Shown here one piece after another: positions 9,095 to 19,363 of a stretch of DNA of 64,000 bases. The stretch is from Prevotella sp. GTDB taxonomy: Bacteria > Bacteroidota > Bacteroidia > Bacteroidales > Bacteroidaceae. The translations under genes and the position numbers were made by a program. Under the pieces are notes generated by a model. The model did no database searches. It saw only the letters and a list, made by a program, of their open reading frames with translations, and was not told the DNA's origin. The stretch spans positions 119,043 to 183,042 of the forward strand of contig JAEEXI010000006.1 in NCBI GenBank assembly GCA_016291495.1, written 5' to 3'. Within the stretch, counting starts at the first letter, position 1. Each line of letters opens with the position of its first letter.

Positions 9095-10034
9095 TAAGGA
9101 AACTGCCATACAATGCATCAAGGATGAGGCACAGGCCGTACTTGACCTGACATCCAAGATTGACGACAACTTTGACAAGGCTGTCGAGCTCATGATGCAG
9201 TGTAGCGGCAAGGTCATTGTGACAGGAGTCGGAAAGAGCGGACATATCGGAGCAAAGATTGCCGCTACTTTAGCCTCAACGGGGACGCCTTCTTTCTTCA
9301 TCAATCCCCTGGATGTCTTCCACGGCGACCTGGGTGTAATGGCAAAAGAAGACGTTGTTCTTGCCATCTCCAACTCAGGACAGACAGATGAGTTGCTGCG
9401 TTTTATCCCGATGGTACTCCATATGGAAATCCCTATTATTGCCATGAGTGGCAACCCGCAATCCCTATTGGCAAAGTATGCCACCTGCCATCTGAACGTC
9501 AGCGTGGAGAAAGAGGCTTGTCCGCTGAACCTGGCTCCAACCAGTAGTACGACAGCGACACTGGTGATGGGCGATGCACTAGCCATTGCCTTGATGAACA
9601 AACGCCACTTCCAGCCGCAGGATTTCGCCCAGTTCCATCCTGGAGGTGAATTGGGTAAACGACTGCTCACCACTGCCCAGGATGTCATGATTACGGAGAA
9701 CCTTCCGATTCTGGCTCCTGAAATGCATTTAGGCGAGGCCATTATCCTTGTCAGCAAAGGAAAGCTTGGGCTTGGTGTTGCCATAAAGGACGGACACATT
9801 GCCGGCATTATTACCGATGGAGACATCCGGCGTGCCATGGAACGATGGAATGCGGAGTTCTTTGACCGTACGGTCGATGACATTATGACCAAGACCCCAA
9901 AGACGGTCTCTCCGCAAGCTAAGATCTCTGAAATACAGAAAATAATGAATCAACATAAGATACACAACGTGCTGGTATCCGATGACGACAATAAGCTATT
10001 GGGTATTGTAGACCGTTACGCTTGTATCCTCTAA
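9087..10034 (+). CDS. kdsD: Arabinose-5-phosphate isomerase (SIS + CBS domains)
   Basis: Start MTDKETAIQCIKDEAQ at 9087 overlapping kdsA stop; VTGVGKSGHIGAKIAATLASTGTPSFF; tandem CBS. Confidence 0.93.
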   Translation: MTDKETAIQCIKDEAQAVLDLTSKIDDNFDKAVELMMQCSGKVIVTGVGKSGHIGAKIAATLASTGTPSFFINPLDVFHGDLGVMAKEDVVLAISNSGQTDELLRFIPMVLHMEIPIIAMSGNPQSLLAKYATCHLNVSVEKEACPLNLAPTSSTTATLVMGDALAIALMNKRHFQPQDFAQFHPGGELGKRLLTTAQDVMITENLPILAPEMHLGEAIILVSKGKLGLGVAIKDGHIAGIITDGDIRRAMERWNAEFFDRTVDDIMTKTPKTVSPQAKISEIQKIMNQHKIHNVLVSDDDNKLLGIVDRYACIL

Positions 10035-10036
10035 CA

Positions 10037-13000
10037 ATGAAAAATGAACAGGCTATGAAAGGACTGAAGAAAATACTGATGATGTTGATGCTTGCACTGC
10101 CGTTGGCTGCTGCAGGTGTTTATCTATTCAAAACGCTGGACATCAAGGATGGACTTACCAGCAGTCAGATTAACTGTATCTTGAAAGACGGTCGTGGCTA
10201 CATGTGGTTTGGAACGCCAGCCGGCCTTTATCGCTATGACGGCTATACTTTCAGGTACTTCCAGAGTAATTCGCAAGACGGTTCCTCCCTTTCTGACAGT
10301 TATATCATAAGCATGCAGGAGGCACTTGACGGTAATCTCTGGATTCAGACATCAGCAGGCTATTGTGTCTATCATCCACAAACAGAGACCTTTGAGCGTG
10401 ACATGAAACAGGTCTTTGGCCGGATGGGTATTGAGGGACAGCCGAACGTGGTGTTCTTCGACCGTCACAAGAACTTATGGGCATCTATCCCCAACAAGGG
10501 AGTTGTCGCCTATAACATGCAGCAACAGCTGCTTTACGAATTCGGCTATACCGATGACAGCCACGGTGTTCCCCAAGGTACGATCTGTTCTATCGGAGAA
10601 TGTCGTGACGGTGCCATCATCGTTTATGAAGACGGAAGGTTGGTTTGCTGTGATATTATGCACCAGCAACACACCGTATGGGCAACCGACCTGATTGCCA
10701 ACCAGCACCTTCGCAAGAGTGCTTCACTGAGGGTATATGCCGATCAGGCAGATAACATCTGGCTTTACGGACAGGGAACCTTGATGTTCTACAACAAGAA
10801 TACCAATGTCTGGGACACAGCAATCGGTAACAGCATAGGGCTCACAGGCGTCGCCGTAGACCATAGCGTCAACGGGATGTCAGGTGACCGAAGTGGGAAC
10901 ATCTGGATTGGAACCGACCGCATGGGACTTATCCGTATGAATGTCGACACCCACGAAATGGAAGTTGTACAGCCACATAATGGCAGGACCAATCTGGCAA
11001 GCCAGGAGACTATCGGTATTCAAAGCGTCTATGTCGATGACACAGACCTGCTGTGGGTGGGTACTGAGAAATCCGGAGTCGCATTCTATGGCGACAACAT
11101 CTATAAGTTCCAGTCAGAATTCTATGGTGATGTAACAGCAATTGCCGAAGATGCAAACGGGAAAGTCTGGTATGGAACAAGTGACAAGGGTGTCGTTGGT
11201 TTTGAAGGTACGCTGGCCAGCCAGAAGGTGTCCTGCATGGAAACCACTGAGGACGGAAGCCTTTGGGTAGGTTCGCGCCAGAACGGACTGACCCGTATTC
11301 AAGGAAGTTCCTCACGGATATTCTCTGCAGTCCGTGACAGTATGAAGACGTTGATAGACGACCATGTCAATGCACTTGCTAAAGATAAGGGCGGAAACTT
11401 GTGGATTGCAACAAACGGAGGACTGCAGGTATATAACCCGAAGATGAACACGTTCTCTTCCTATACCCGTGAGAACGGTATGCTGAATACCAATAATATC
11501 ACTTGTCTGTGCTACGGAAAGAACAATATCTTATTAATCGGTACGTCAGAAGGACTGATGATACTGAACCTGTCGAATCGGGAAAAGAAGATCTTGACTG
11601 GTAATTCCACCAATATCAAGACGTTCACGAACAACTATATCACTCAGGTATATGAGGACTCCCGTGGACTTATCTGGATTGGGACCCGTGAAGGACTGAA
11701 TGTCTTCAATGTGGTGAACGATTCTTTGAACTATATCACGAAAAAGGACGGACTCTGCAATAACTCTGTCTGCGGTATTACAGAAGACAGAAACGGCAAC
11801 ATGTGGGTAACGACGAGTAACGGTATCAGCCGTATCGTTGTGCAGCGTAACCGACAAGAGGGAACCTTTGGATATGGTCTCTATAACTATGACACCAGCG
11901 ACGGACTGCAAAGCAACGAGTTTAACACGGGAGCTATCCTGACGAAATCAGACGGTTCTGTACAATTTGGCGGTCTCTTCGGTGTTAACTGGGTACGCGA
12001 AGTAAAGAAAGAGGATCAAAATTCCCTACCCCGCGTGATGCTTACCCAACTGTTTGTCGGAGAAGAGGAAATTATGGTAGGACATGATTATGACGGTAAC
12101 GTCATACTGCCTCAAGCCCTCAACGAGAGCAGCAAGATTACACTAAAGAACGGACAGAGTTCCTTTACCATCAAGTTTGCTGCGGGAAACTACAACCAAG
12201 GTGAGCGCCTGCAATTCATGTATTGGATGGAAGGACTGGAATACGACTGGCGTAATGGCGATGCTTTGTTGCATGGTGTCAGATTCCGCGACCTCGGCAG
12301 CGGAAAGTACACCTTGCATGTGAAAGCTGTGAGTGCCGATGGTGCAGTCAGCAATCAGGAACGCAAGCTGGACATTACCATCGAACGTCCTTGGTGGCTG
12401 ACATGGTGGATGCTGTCTGTATACGTCCTACTTGCCATTGTTGTCCTTGTAATCTGGCGCTATGGCTACAAGAGGGCCAAGAACTTCATGACAAGGAAGC
12501 GTACTGTAGTCGATGAATTGAAACGCCAGCGTGAGGAAATCAAGATAACTAGTGATGAACTCCGCCAGCCGATGGCACGCATGACGACCATCATTGGCAA
12601 TCTTGCAGAGAAGGAAAGCGACCTGGAAGGCAGGGAGCAGTTGAATTCACTCCATTTCCAGATGCTGCAGATCATCACCCGTATCTCAGAGATGCAGACC
12701 GTACTGGAGAATCCAGAAGAAAAAGCAGAATCTACGGCAAAAGACCGCATGGAACTGAACGACCAGGGAGAAATCACATTACCGTCTTTGTCCACTTCTG
12801 AATTGACTGCGAAGATCCAGCCGTTGCGCCTTGACAAGAAGACGCAAAAATTCAATGTGGTATTCATTGACGACAACCGGGAGTTCAATACATTCATGAA
12901 TGCTCATCTGCGTGAGGTCTATGACTTCCATGTCTATGATGACATCCGTCTGGCCATTCCGGATATTGAGGCGATGAAAGCCGATCTGGTTATCTGTAAG

Positions 13001-13813
13001 CAGGCTATGAAGCACATGACTGGTAGTGAGTTGTGCAACAAACTTAAGTCTGGTTCCCTGACGCATAAGATTAAATTCGTGCTGATGACAGACTCTGTCT
13101 TGACACCTGAGATGATGAAAGACATGGATATCACCTTGGCGGCAGACGACTATCTGGCCAAGCCGTTCAATGTACAAGAAGCTGTCATGCGATTCAACAA
13201 ACTGATGGGATTAGGTCCTATTGAGATGGAGCAGAATGCCATTGAGGGTCGTGAGACGCGTATGCTTGAGGGGCATAATGCAAGTATGACAACGGCGACC
13301 ATGGTTTATGACGATGATGTCATCCAGAACCAAGGCGATGCCACGCCTGCAAATGAAGAGGCTGTTGCTGAGCCAGAGACGCCGTCACAGCAGGAACCTG
13401 CAGAACAGGAGAAGAAGGATGAGCTCATGACACAGTTCTACGGTGAAGACGAGACCATCGGCAATTACTCTATGAGTAACCTGATGGACCGTCAGCTGAT
13501 GAAGAATGTAGAGCAGTATGTCCTTCAGAACATGAGCCGCGGACAGATCAGTCTGGAAGAGATGGCGACAGCGATGGGAATGGGACGTGTTCCTTTCTTC
13601 CATAAGATTCGCAGTATCACGACGAAGACGCCTGCAGAAGTTGTTCGTGAAATCCGGCTCAAACACGCCTGCGTACTCCTGACAAAGACCAATATCAACA
13701 TGAGTGAGCTTGCCATCAATATCGGCTTCTCGACTGCGGAGAACTTCATCAACATCTTCAAGGACAAGTATGGCATGACCCCACTCGAATATCGTCTTAA
13801 GAATAAAAAGTAA
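10037..13813 (+). CDS. Hybrid two-component-system-like regulator (Reg_prop propeller, Y_Y_Y, degenerate HK, REC-like, AraC HTH)
   Basis: LDIKDGLTSSQINCILKDGRGYMWFGTPAGLYRYDGY propeller repeats; TM; VVFIDDNREF REC-like; C-terminal AraC HTH. Confidence 0.85.
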   Translation: MKNEQAMKGLKKILMMLMLALPLAAAGVYLFKTLDIKDGLTSSQINCILKDGRGYMWFGTPAGLYRYDGYTFRYFQSNSQDGSSLSDSYIISMQEALDGNLWIQTSAGYCVYHPQTETFERDMKQVFGRMGIEGQPNVVFFDRHKNLWASIPNKGVVAYNMQQQLLYEFGYTDDSHGVPQGTICSIGECRDGAIIVYEDGRLVCCDIMHQQHTVWATDLIANQHLRKSASLRVYADQADNIWLYGQGTLMFYNKNTNVWDTAIGNSIGLTGVAVDHSVNGMSGDRSGNIWIGTDRMGLIRMNVDTHEMEVVQPHNGRTNLASQETIGIQSVYVDDTDLLWVGTEKSGVAFYGDNIYKFQSEFYGDVTAIAEDANGKVWYGTSDKGVVGFEGTLASQKVSCMETTEDGSLWVGSRQNGLTRIQGSSSRIFSAVRDSMKTLIDDHVNALAKDKGGNLWIATNGGLQVYNPKMNTFSSYTRENGMLNTNNITCLCYGKNNILLIGTSEGLMILNLSNREKKILTGNSTNIKTFTNNYITQVYEDSRGLIWIGTREGLNVFNVVNDSLNYITKKDGLCNNSVCGITEDRNGNMWVTTSNGISRIVVQRNRQEGTFGYGLYNYDTSDGLQSNEFNTGAILTKSDGSVQFGGLFGVNWVREVKKEDQNSLPRVMLTQLFVGEEEIMVGHDYDGNVILPQALNESSKITLKNGQSSFTIKFAAGNYNQGERLQFMYWMEGLEYDWRNGDALLHGVRFRDLGSGKYTLHVKAVSADGAVSNQERKLDITIERPWWLTWWMLSVYVLLAIVVLVIWRYGYKRAKNFMTRKRTVVDELKRQREEIKITSDELRQPMARMTTIIGNLAEKESDLEGREQLNSLHFQMLQIITRISEMQTVLENPEEKAESTAKDRMELNDQGEITLPSLSTSELTAKIQPLRLDKKTQKFNVVFIDDNREFNTFMNAHLREVYDFHVYDDIRLAIPDIEAMKADLVICKQAMKHMTGSELCNKLKSGSLTHKIKFVLMTDSVLTPEMMKDMDITLAADDYLAKPFNVQEAVMRFNKLMGLGPIEMEQNAIEGRETRMLEGHNASMTTATMVYDDDVIQNQGDATPANEEAVAEPETPSQQEPAEQEKKDELMTQFYGEDETIGNYSMSNLMDRQLMKNVEQYVLQNMSRGQISLEEMATAMGMGRVPFFHKIRSITTKTPAEVVREIRLKHACVLLTKTNINMSELAINIGFSTAENFINIFKDKYGMTPLEYRLKNKK

Positions 13814-13814
13814 G

Positions 13815-15074
13815 ATGCTGCGACTATTATTCATCGCAATATTATCTTTCCTTCTACAACCAGCGAGTTCTCAAACAAGTGACTCGCTGATTGTTCGTAC
13901 TTTGCGTTCCAAGAAAATTGTATTTTCCGACGACAACAAGGTTACACTCCTCATGTCAGGTCAGGCCAAGTTCGACGATATGTTCAACGCCATCCGTCAA
14001 GCGAAGAGCAGTGTACATCTGGAATATTTCAATTTCCGTAATGACTCTATTGCCTCCCTACTCTTCGACATCCTTCGGGAAAAGCGGAAAGAAGGTGTGG
14101 AAATCCGTGCCATGTTCGATGGTTTTGGCAATGACTCCAACAACCAGCCACTGAAGAAATATCATTTGAAAGCATTACGGGACGACAGCATTCAAATCGT
14201 AGAATACGAGCCTATCCGTTTCCCTTGGATTAATAAGATTTTCGGACGTGACCATCGGAAGATTGTGGTGATTGATGGACAAATTGCCTATACCGGAGGT
14301 ATGAATGTTGCCGACTATTATATCAAGGGAACAGAACAAGTCGGAGAATGGCGTGACATGCATTGTCGTATCGAGGGGGATGCTGTCAACGAACTGCAGA
14401 AAATCTTCTTGAGGATATGGAACCGTACAACTGGGGAGAATGTACACGGCATGAAATACTACCGGGGCGGCACCTTGACACGGTTTGAGGGGCTGAAGCC
14501 TGATACGACATCCACTGCAGGCAAGAAAATGGTGGGCATTATTAATCGGGAACCCCATTACACGCCATCCATTATGCGTGACTTCTATGTCAGCGCAATT
14601 GATCAGGCACAAGACTCCATCAAGATCATCAATCCCTACTTCACTTTGATTCCTAAAGTCACTCGTGCCCTGACCAGAGCCATCAAACGAGGCGTGAAGG
14701 TGGAAATCATGCAGTCAGCAAAGAGCGATATCCCCCTGACTCCTGACTGTGCCTATTATCAGGCTCATAAGCTGATGAAGCGAGGTGCTATTATCTGGAT
14801 GTATAAGCCAGGGTTCCATCACTCTAAAATCATGATGGTCGACGGGCGGTTCTGTACAGTGGGCAGTACCAATCTGGATGCCCGTAGCCTGAAATGCGAC
14901 TTTGAGGAAAATGCCGTGATTATAGACAAAGAGACGACCCGTGAATTAGACGAGATGTTTGCACGAGACACCAAGAAGTGTTTTCTCTTGACTCCTGAGT
15001 CGTGGAATGAGTTCCGCACTCCCTGGCAGAAGTTCCGCGGCTGGTTTGCCCATTTGCTAGCCCCATTCCTATAA
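13815..15074 (+). CDS. Phospholipase D-family protein, cardiolipin synthase-like
   Basis: Two HKD motifs: GRDHRKIVVIDGQIAYTGG and FHHSKIMMVDGRFCTVGSTNLD. Confidence 0.9.
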   Translation: MLRLLFIAILSFLLQPASSQTSDSLIVRTLRSKKIVFSDDNKVTLLMSGQAKFDDMFNAIRQAKSSVHLEYFNFRNDSIASLLFDILREKRKEGVEIRAMFDGFGNDSNNQPLKKYHLKALRDDSIQIVEYEPIRFPWINKIFGRDHRKIVVIDGQIAYTGGMNVADYYIKGTEQVGEWRDMHCRIEGDAVNELQKIFLRIWNRTTGENVHGMKYYRGGTLTRFEGLKPDTTSTAGKKMVGIINREPHYTPSIMRDFYVSAIDQAQDSIKIINPYFTLIPKVTRALTRAIKRGVKVEIMQSAKSDIPLTPDCAYYQAHKLMKRGAIIWMYKPGFHHSKIMMVDGRFCTVGSTNLDARSLKCDFEENAVIIDKETTRELDEMFARDTKKCFLLTPESWNEFRTPWQKFRGWFAHLLAPFL

Positions 15075-15078
15075 CATC

Positions 15079-16197
15079 ATGCAGCGCAATACCGTCATCT
15101 CCATCTGCAAAGCACTTGCCATTATCCTGATGGTTATTGGTCATGCTGATTGCCCTGATGTTGTCTGTTCCTTCCTTTATGAGTTCCACATGCCCGTCTT
15201 CTTCATTACGGCAGGCTATTTCTTCTCCCTGCGGTATCTTGATGACGAGGCCACTTTTGTCAAGAAACGGTTCAAGGGCCTTTACGTCCCTTTTCTCAAA
15301 TGGGCAGTATTCTTCCTGATTATCCATAATTGGATGTTCGATCTTGGCATTCTCAACGAGCAATACGGCAACTGGACTGGAGGCGTTACCCACCCCTACT
15401 CCTGGCATCAGATGCAGCAGAACCTGTGGAATATGGTGACGGCAATGGGCGGCTATGACCAATTCCTCTGTGGTGCATTCTGGTTTTTCCGTGGGTTGTT
15501 GGTAGCAAGTATTACGTACCTTATTATATATAAAGGCGCTGACCACCTGGTCGGAAAATCGAAGAAGCTGTCTGCTTACCGCGACACGATTACTCCTATT
15601 GCTGTCTGTGTGTTGATGCTCCTGCTGGCAGCATGGAAGACATCGGAAGGGCTCCGTATCATCACCCTCATCCAAGGAGGCTATCGGGAAATCATGGGTA
15701 CTTTCTTCTTCGGATGTGGTTTCCTGTTTCATAAGTGGGAGCGTCATTACAGAGTATCATGGTGGATCACTTTGGTCTTTGCCGTCATTGTCTTCCTCTT
15801 CTCCAAATACCTAACGGCTAACATGAACTGGCGCTCGTCCTTCATTCAGTTCATTTCTTTACCAGTCCCTGCCATCTGCGGTTTCCTAATGACCTACAAC
15901 ATAGCTTATTACTTGAATCGCAAGGAAGGAGCCATAAAACGCTTCTTGGTATTTTGCGGTGATAACACCCTTCCCGTCTTTGTATTCCATATCATCAGCT
16001 ATAAAGTTGTCAGCCTGATAAAGATATGGTATTACGACATGGACTTTGCCCAGATTGGATGCCACATGGTTATCCACGATCACGCCAAGGAAGACTGGTT
16101 TTGGGTACTCTACGCCATTGTTGGAATGGGTATTCCGTTGGGTTGGACCTGGTGTTATCAGAAGATCAAGAAAAGACTGCAGCCTGCATCAGTCTGA
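15079..16197 (+). CDS. Acyltransferase 3 family membrane protein
   Basis: N-terminal ISICKALAIILMVIGHADCPDVVCSFLYEFHMPVFFITAGYFF; multiple TMs. Confidence 0.85.
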   Translation: MQRNTVISICKALAIILMVIGHADCPDVVCSFLYEFHMPVFFITAGYFFSLRYLDDEATFVKKRFKGLYVPFLKWAVFFLIIHNWMFDLGILNEQYGNWTGGVTHPYSWHQMQQNLWNMVTAMGGYDQFLCGAFWFFRGLLVASITYLIIYKGADHLVGKSKKLSAYRDTITPIAVCVLMLLLAAWKTSEGLRIITLIQGGYREIMGTFFFGCGFLFHKWERHYRVSWWITLVFAVIVFLFSKYLTANMNWRSSFIQFISLPVPAICGFLMTYNIAYYLNRKEGAIKRFLVFCGDNTLPVFVFHIISYKVVSLIKIWYYDMDFAQIGCHMVIHDHAKEDWFWVLYAIVGMGIPLGWTWCYQKIKKRLQPASV

Positions 16198-18304
16198 CCT
16201 GTATCTCACTAACTGCGTATTCCGCTATCAATTGGGAGTCAAAACTGAAGAATGCCTCTTCAGGACGAACATTCCCTACTGCTTTCTTAAAACAGTGAAC
16301 GGCTTCGTCAATCCTGCCAGAGAACCAACAACAATAACCATAATTCTCCCAGTCTTCTCGAAGCACCTGATCACCTGCCGTTAGCTGCTTGTATAGCTTA
16401 TCAGCCTGTTCCAATTGGTGACTGCACAGATGTGTCCATGCAAGTACCCGATTCACATGATTGTCCTCAGGATGATTATAATTCAGCCGATACAGTATCT
16501 TCAAAGCCTCTTCATAGTCTTTCAGATTGACAAGACAGATCGACTTGTTCAACAAGTAGCTGGTCTTATCGGGATTCAGCATCAACAGTTCATCATATGC
16601 CTCTGCAGACTCTTCATACAATCCTGCGTTGAACATCTCTCGGGCATAGCCCTGAAGTGCCTTCTGGTTTCCAGGTTCCAGCTCCAATGCCTTAGCGAAC
16701 ATTCCCGACCAAATATAGTATTGTATGGAATGGTGGTCATCACTATAGGAATCCAGCAACCGCTTGGCATTCTTCTCCAGTTTCTGACGTTTCAACAAAC
16801 GGACGATCTCATCCTTATAAGGCTCCAAAGGAGAACCTTTGAACAGCCACAGACTGAAGAACTCACAGGAACCTAATTCGTCGTGTCCTGTGTCAAAAGG
16901 ATTCTGGAACTCATTCCGACCAGAATACAAACGATAGAAACGGTATAAGTCCATCAGATAGGCCCGACGGATAAAGGCAGGTGTCTGCAGCTCTTCCTCT
17001 GGAAGATCGCCCATCGTAGCCTCTCCACGCTCCAGCATCTTACGCATTCCATCTGGTATTCGCTCTATTACCTGTTGGAATGCAATGATAAATGAATATT
17101 TGTCACTGTTACAGAAAGGCCCCTGACGCATCATCTTTTCCAGAAACTTATTCCCTTCTGCCCTACGTACAAAATGGATGATGTCCGGATGCTGCATATA
17201 GAAAGGGACGAACCAGTTGGGGATATCGTAGAAGAAGGGGAACCGTTTCATCTGGGAGAAACCGCCGAAATAAATATCCGAGCCCTGCTTCTGCATGTTC
17301 ATCATACGCCCGAAGGTTTCCTCCAGCTTCTCCATACGCTGTTCTGAAGCCTCTGGATGCAGGATGTCTTCCATAGGATCGTCCTCCCGTTCCTCAATGC
17401 CAAAGCGGTTGAACTGGAGATTGTTGTTCTTCAGGATATCCGGCATGATTTCCTGCTGGATAGTATGGGTATCCTTTTCGGCATTCAGACAATACACCAA
17501 TTGCATCTGTAACTCCGTCAACTCCTCGCGAACCTTTTCTGATGAGAGCAGCGACAACACCAATTCCTCCTGCTCCGGATAAATCTTACGCATCTCTTCC
17601 TTCAGCGACAACACCCAGCCTACCAACGCCCGCTGTCTTACAGGTTCATCCTGAGAGCGGCGATATACATTGACAAGTGTACGGAACTTTGCCATATCAA
17701 ACTGGTTCAGCAACGACAAAGTCACTGACGACACCAGGAGTTGCTGGTCATTATTGTCGATGGTCGGCGATATCAGTATCTCCTCAAAGTCGTGCCCTAC
17801 TCCCTCCGTCCACATACGGGAGGTCAGGACATACGAAAACAGATTGTTCATCTGCGACTGATGTGCTTTATAGAGGCCCTCTGCCTTCTCCTGTCTCGTG
17901 TGCTCAGGCTCCAGTTCCAACATGGCGACATCACTCACAAAAGCTTCCATTTCCTGACGGATCTCCGACAGTGACCAGTCCTGACGCTCCAAGCGTACAC
18001 GATTATAGACGCCTGCCAATATCGGATAGGAGCGCATCCGGTGATAGGAGGCAATATTGGCATAAAGTACATAGACTCGTTGCAACAGATACTGGTAGAG
18101 TTGTTCCAGCTGCGGGTCGTTCACCCCACGACGCCAATAGTCAGACATCAGTTCATATTCCGTCTTGATGCCACTCAAACGCTCCTGCGTCTGTTGCTGA
18201 GGATAGGCAGCCAGATAGGTCTCCATCTCCGCAATGGCAAGCCCCACATTGCCTTGATGCAATTCGGCTGCCACTCTCTGTAATTGAAGTTCCGTACCTG
18301 TCAT
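16166..18304 (-). CDS. TPR-repeat protein of unknown function
   Basis: 712 aa; C-terminal TPRs (AEAYDELLMLNPDKTSYLLNKSICLVNLKDYEEALKILYRL). Confidence 0.75.
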   Translation of the reverse strand: MTGTELQLQRVAAELHQGNVGLAIAEMETYLAAYPQQQTQERLSGIKTEYELMSDYWRRGVNDPQLEQLYQYLLQRVYVLYANIASYHRMRSYPILAGVYNRVRLERQDWSLSEIRQEMEAFVSDVAMLELEPEHTRQEKAEGLYKAHQSQMNNLFSYVLTSRMWTEGVGHDFEEILISPTIDNNDQQLLVSSVTLSLLNQFDMAKFRTLVNVYRRSQDEPVRQRALVGWVLSLKEEMRKIYPEQEELVLSLLSSEKVREELTELQMQLVYCLNAEKDTHTIQQEIMPDILKNNNLQFNRFGIEEREDDPMEDILHPEASEQRMEKLEETFGRMMNMQKQGSDIYFGGFSQMKRFPFFYDIPNWFVPFYMQHPDIIHFVRRAEGNKFLEKMMRQGPFCNSDKYSFIIAFQQVIERIPDGMRKMLERGEATMGDLPEEELQTPAFIRRAYLMDLYRFYRLYSGRNEFQNPFDTGHDELGSCEFFSLWLFKGSPLEPYKDEIVRLLKRQKLEKNAKRLLDSYSDDHHSIQYYIWSGMFAKALELEPGNQKALQGYAREMFNAGLYEESAEAYDELLMLNPDKTSYLLNKSICLVNLKDYEEALKILYRLNYNHPEDNHVNRVLAWTHLCSHQLEQADKLYKQLTAGDQVLREDWENYGYCCWFSGRIDEAVHCFKKAVGNVRPEEAFFSFDSQLIAEYAVSEIQVRLMQAAVFS

Positions 18305-18307
18305 CTG

Positions 18308-19228
18308 CTATTTCTTTTGAAGCCATTTCTGTGCCAAATCCACATCTTTCTGGCGGGGGCCAACGGCATGTTGGTACTTAATGTCTTTTGGCAAGGAGTC
18401 AACAACAGCAGACTGTACGCCACAATACTTGACAATCAAGTCACGATAGTGCCTGATACCTTTCTTATTGATAGAGTCACATGCTGCATTATAGGCTTTC
18501 ACGAAAAGGTCCAGCTGCTTATGGCGCTCAGGTCGCCGCATTTCCTTCTCACGGAAGGCAATCACCCCCATCTGCATATCCAGTTTCCGAGTGTCCAGCA
18601 CCACAGGATGCCTTGCCATACGGGCCATTGTAGCCTGAGGCTCTGAAAAGAACATCGCATCCATTTCATTATTCTGCAACATCTGCATACGCACATTCAG
18701 GTCGTTGATCTGCACTCGGAACAGATGCTCATCCCTTAGTTTCACGGAATCAACAATGAGGTCACTGAGCATATCCGTCACTGAGAAACGGGTCATTGCC
18801 ACCATCTTGTCGTCCAGTTGCTTCAACTGGCGTATACGTGAGTTATGGTTGGTAATCAACTGCCAGTAACTGTTCGTCGCAGCTACATAGCGCAGTTGAA
18901 TGCCTCGTTTCTCAATACGTGCAGCCCTGACGAGGTCTGTCACACTACCTTCCACCCGTTGACGCTCCAAGGCGGTATCACAGTCTATATGTGCCATAAA
19001 GTGCTTCAGGCGCACGCCACCATTCAGTGTGTCAAACAATTGGTGATATGCTGCCACATACATCGGCAGGCAGTCAAGCGTCGGCATCACGGCAATCTTC
19101 AGCGCTGCAGAGTCTTTACGCAAAGCCTCCAGACGTTGTTTCCTCGTCTGTCGCTTCGTTTCCTCATAGGACTGTCCGCACGCTACCAATAGCACCAGAC
19201 AGGCCATCAAATAAAATGTTCTCTTCAT
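18308..19228 (-). CDS. Periplasmic solute-binding lipoprotein (SsuA/NMT1-like)
   Basis: Start MKRTFYLMACLVLLVACGQS (lipobox); 4 bp upstream of the TPR gene. Confidence 0.7.
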   Translation of the reverse strand: MKRTFYLMACLVLLVACGQSYEETKRQTRKQRLEALRKDSAALKIAVMPTLDCLPMYVAAYHQLFDTLNGGVRLKHFMAHIDCDTALERQRVEGSVTDLVRAARIEKRGIQLRYVAATNSYWQLITNHNSRIRQLKQLDDKMVAMTRFSVTDMLSDLIVDSVKLRDEHLFRVQINDLNVRMQMLQNNEMDAMFFSEPQATMARMARHPVVLDTRKLDMQMGVIAFREKEMRRPERHKQLDLFVKAYNAACDSINKKGIRHYRDLIVKYCGVQSAVVDSLPKDIKYQHAVGPRQKDVDLAQKWLQKK

Positions 19229-19236
19229 TTCGCGAA

Positions 19237-19267
19237 CAAAGGTACTATTAAGTGAGCAGAAAACCAA
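19237..19267 (-). promoter_or_regulatory. Promoter for the binding lipoprotein, implying a leaderless or very short 5' UTR
   Basis: Minus strand TTG (19265-19267) - N20 - TACCTTTG (19237-19244), start codon at 19226-19228. Confidence 0.65.
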
Positions 19268-19363
19268 ATTTTGGAGCAGCAAATGCAGAGAAATGCTTGC
19301 ATTATCTCTGCTGAGTCGCGAAAAAATCGACAATCGGTCAAATTATATTTGAGTTTTCTCGAA

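Noticed and set aside
9071-9892. 273-aa minus ORF antisense to kdsD
   Set aside because: Ser/Met/Arg-rich shadow translation; kdsD on the plus strand is unambiguous.
14920-15747. 275-aa minus ORF spanning the PLD and acyltransferase genes
   Set aside because: Crosses a real gene junction on the opposite strand; no domain features.
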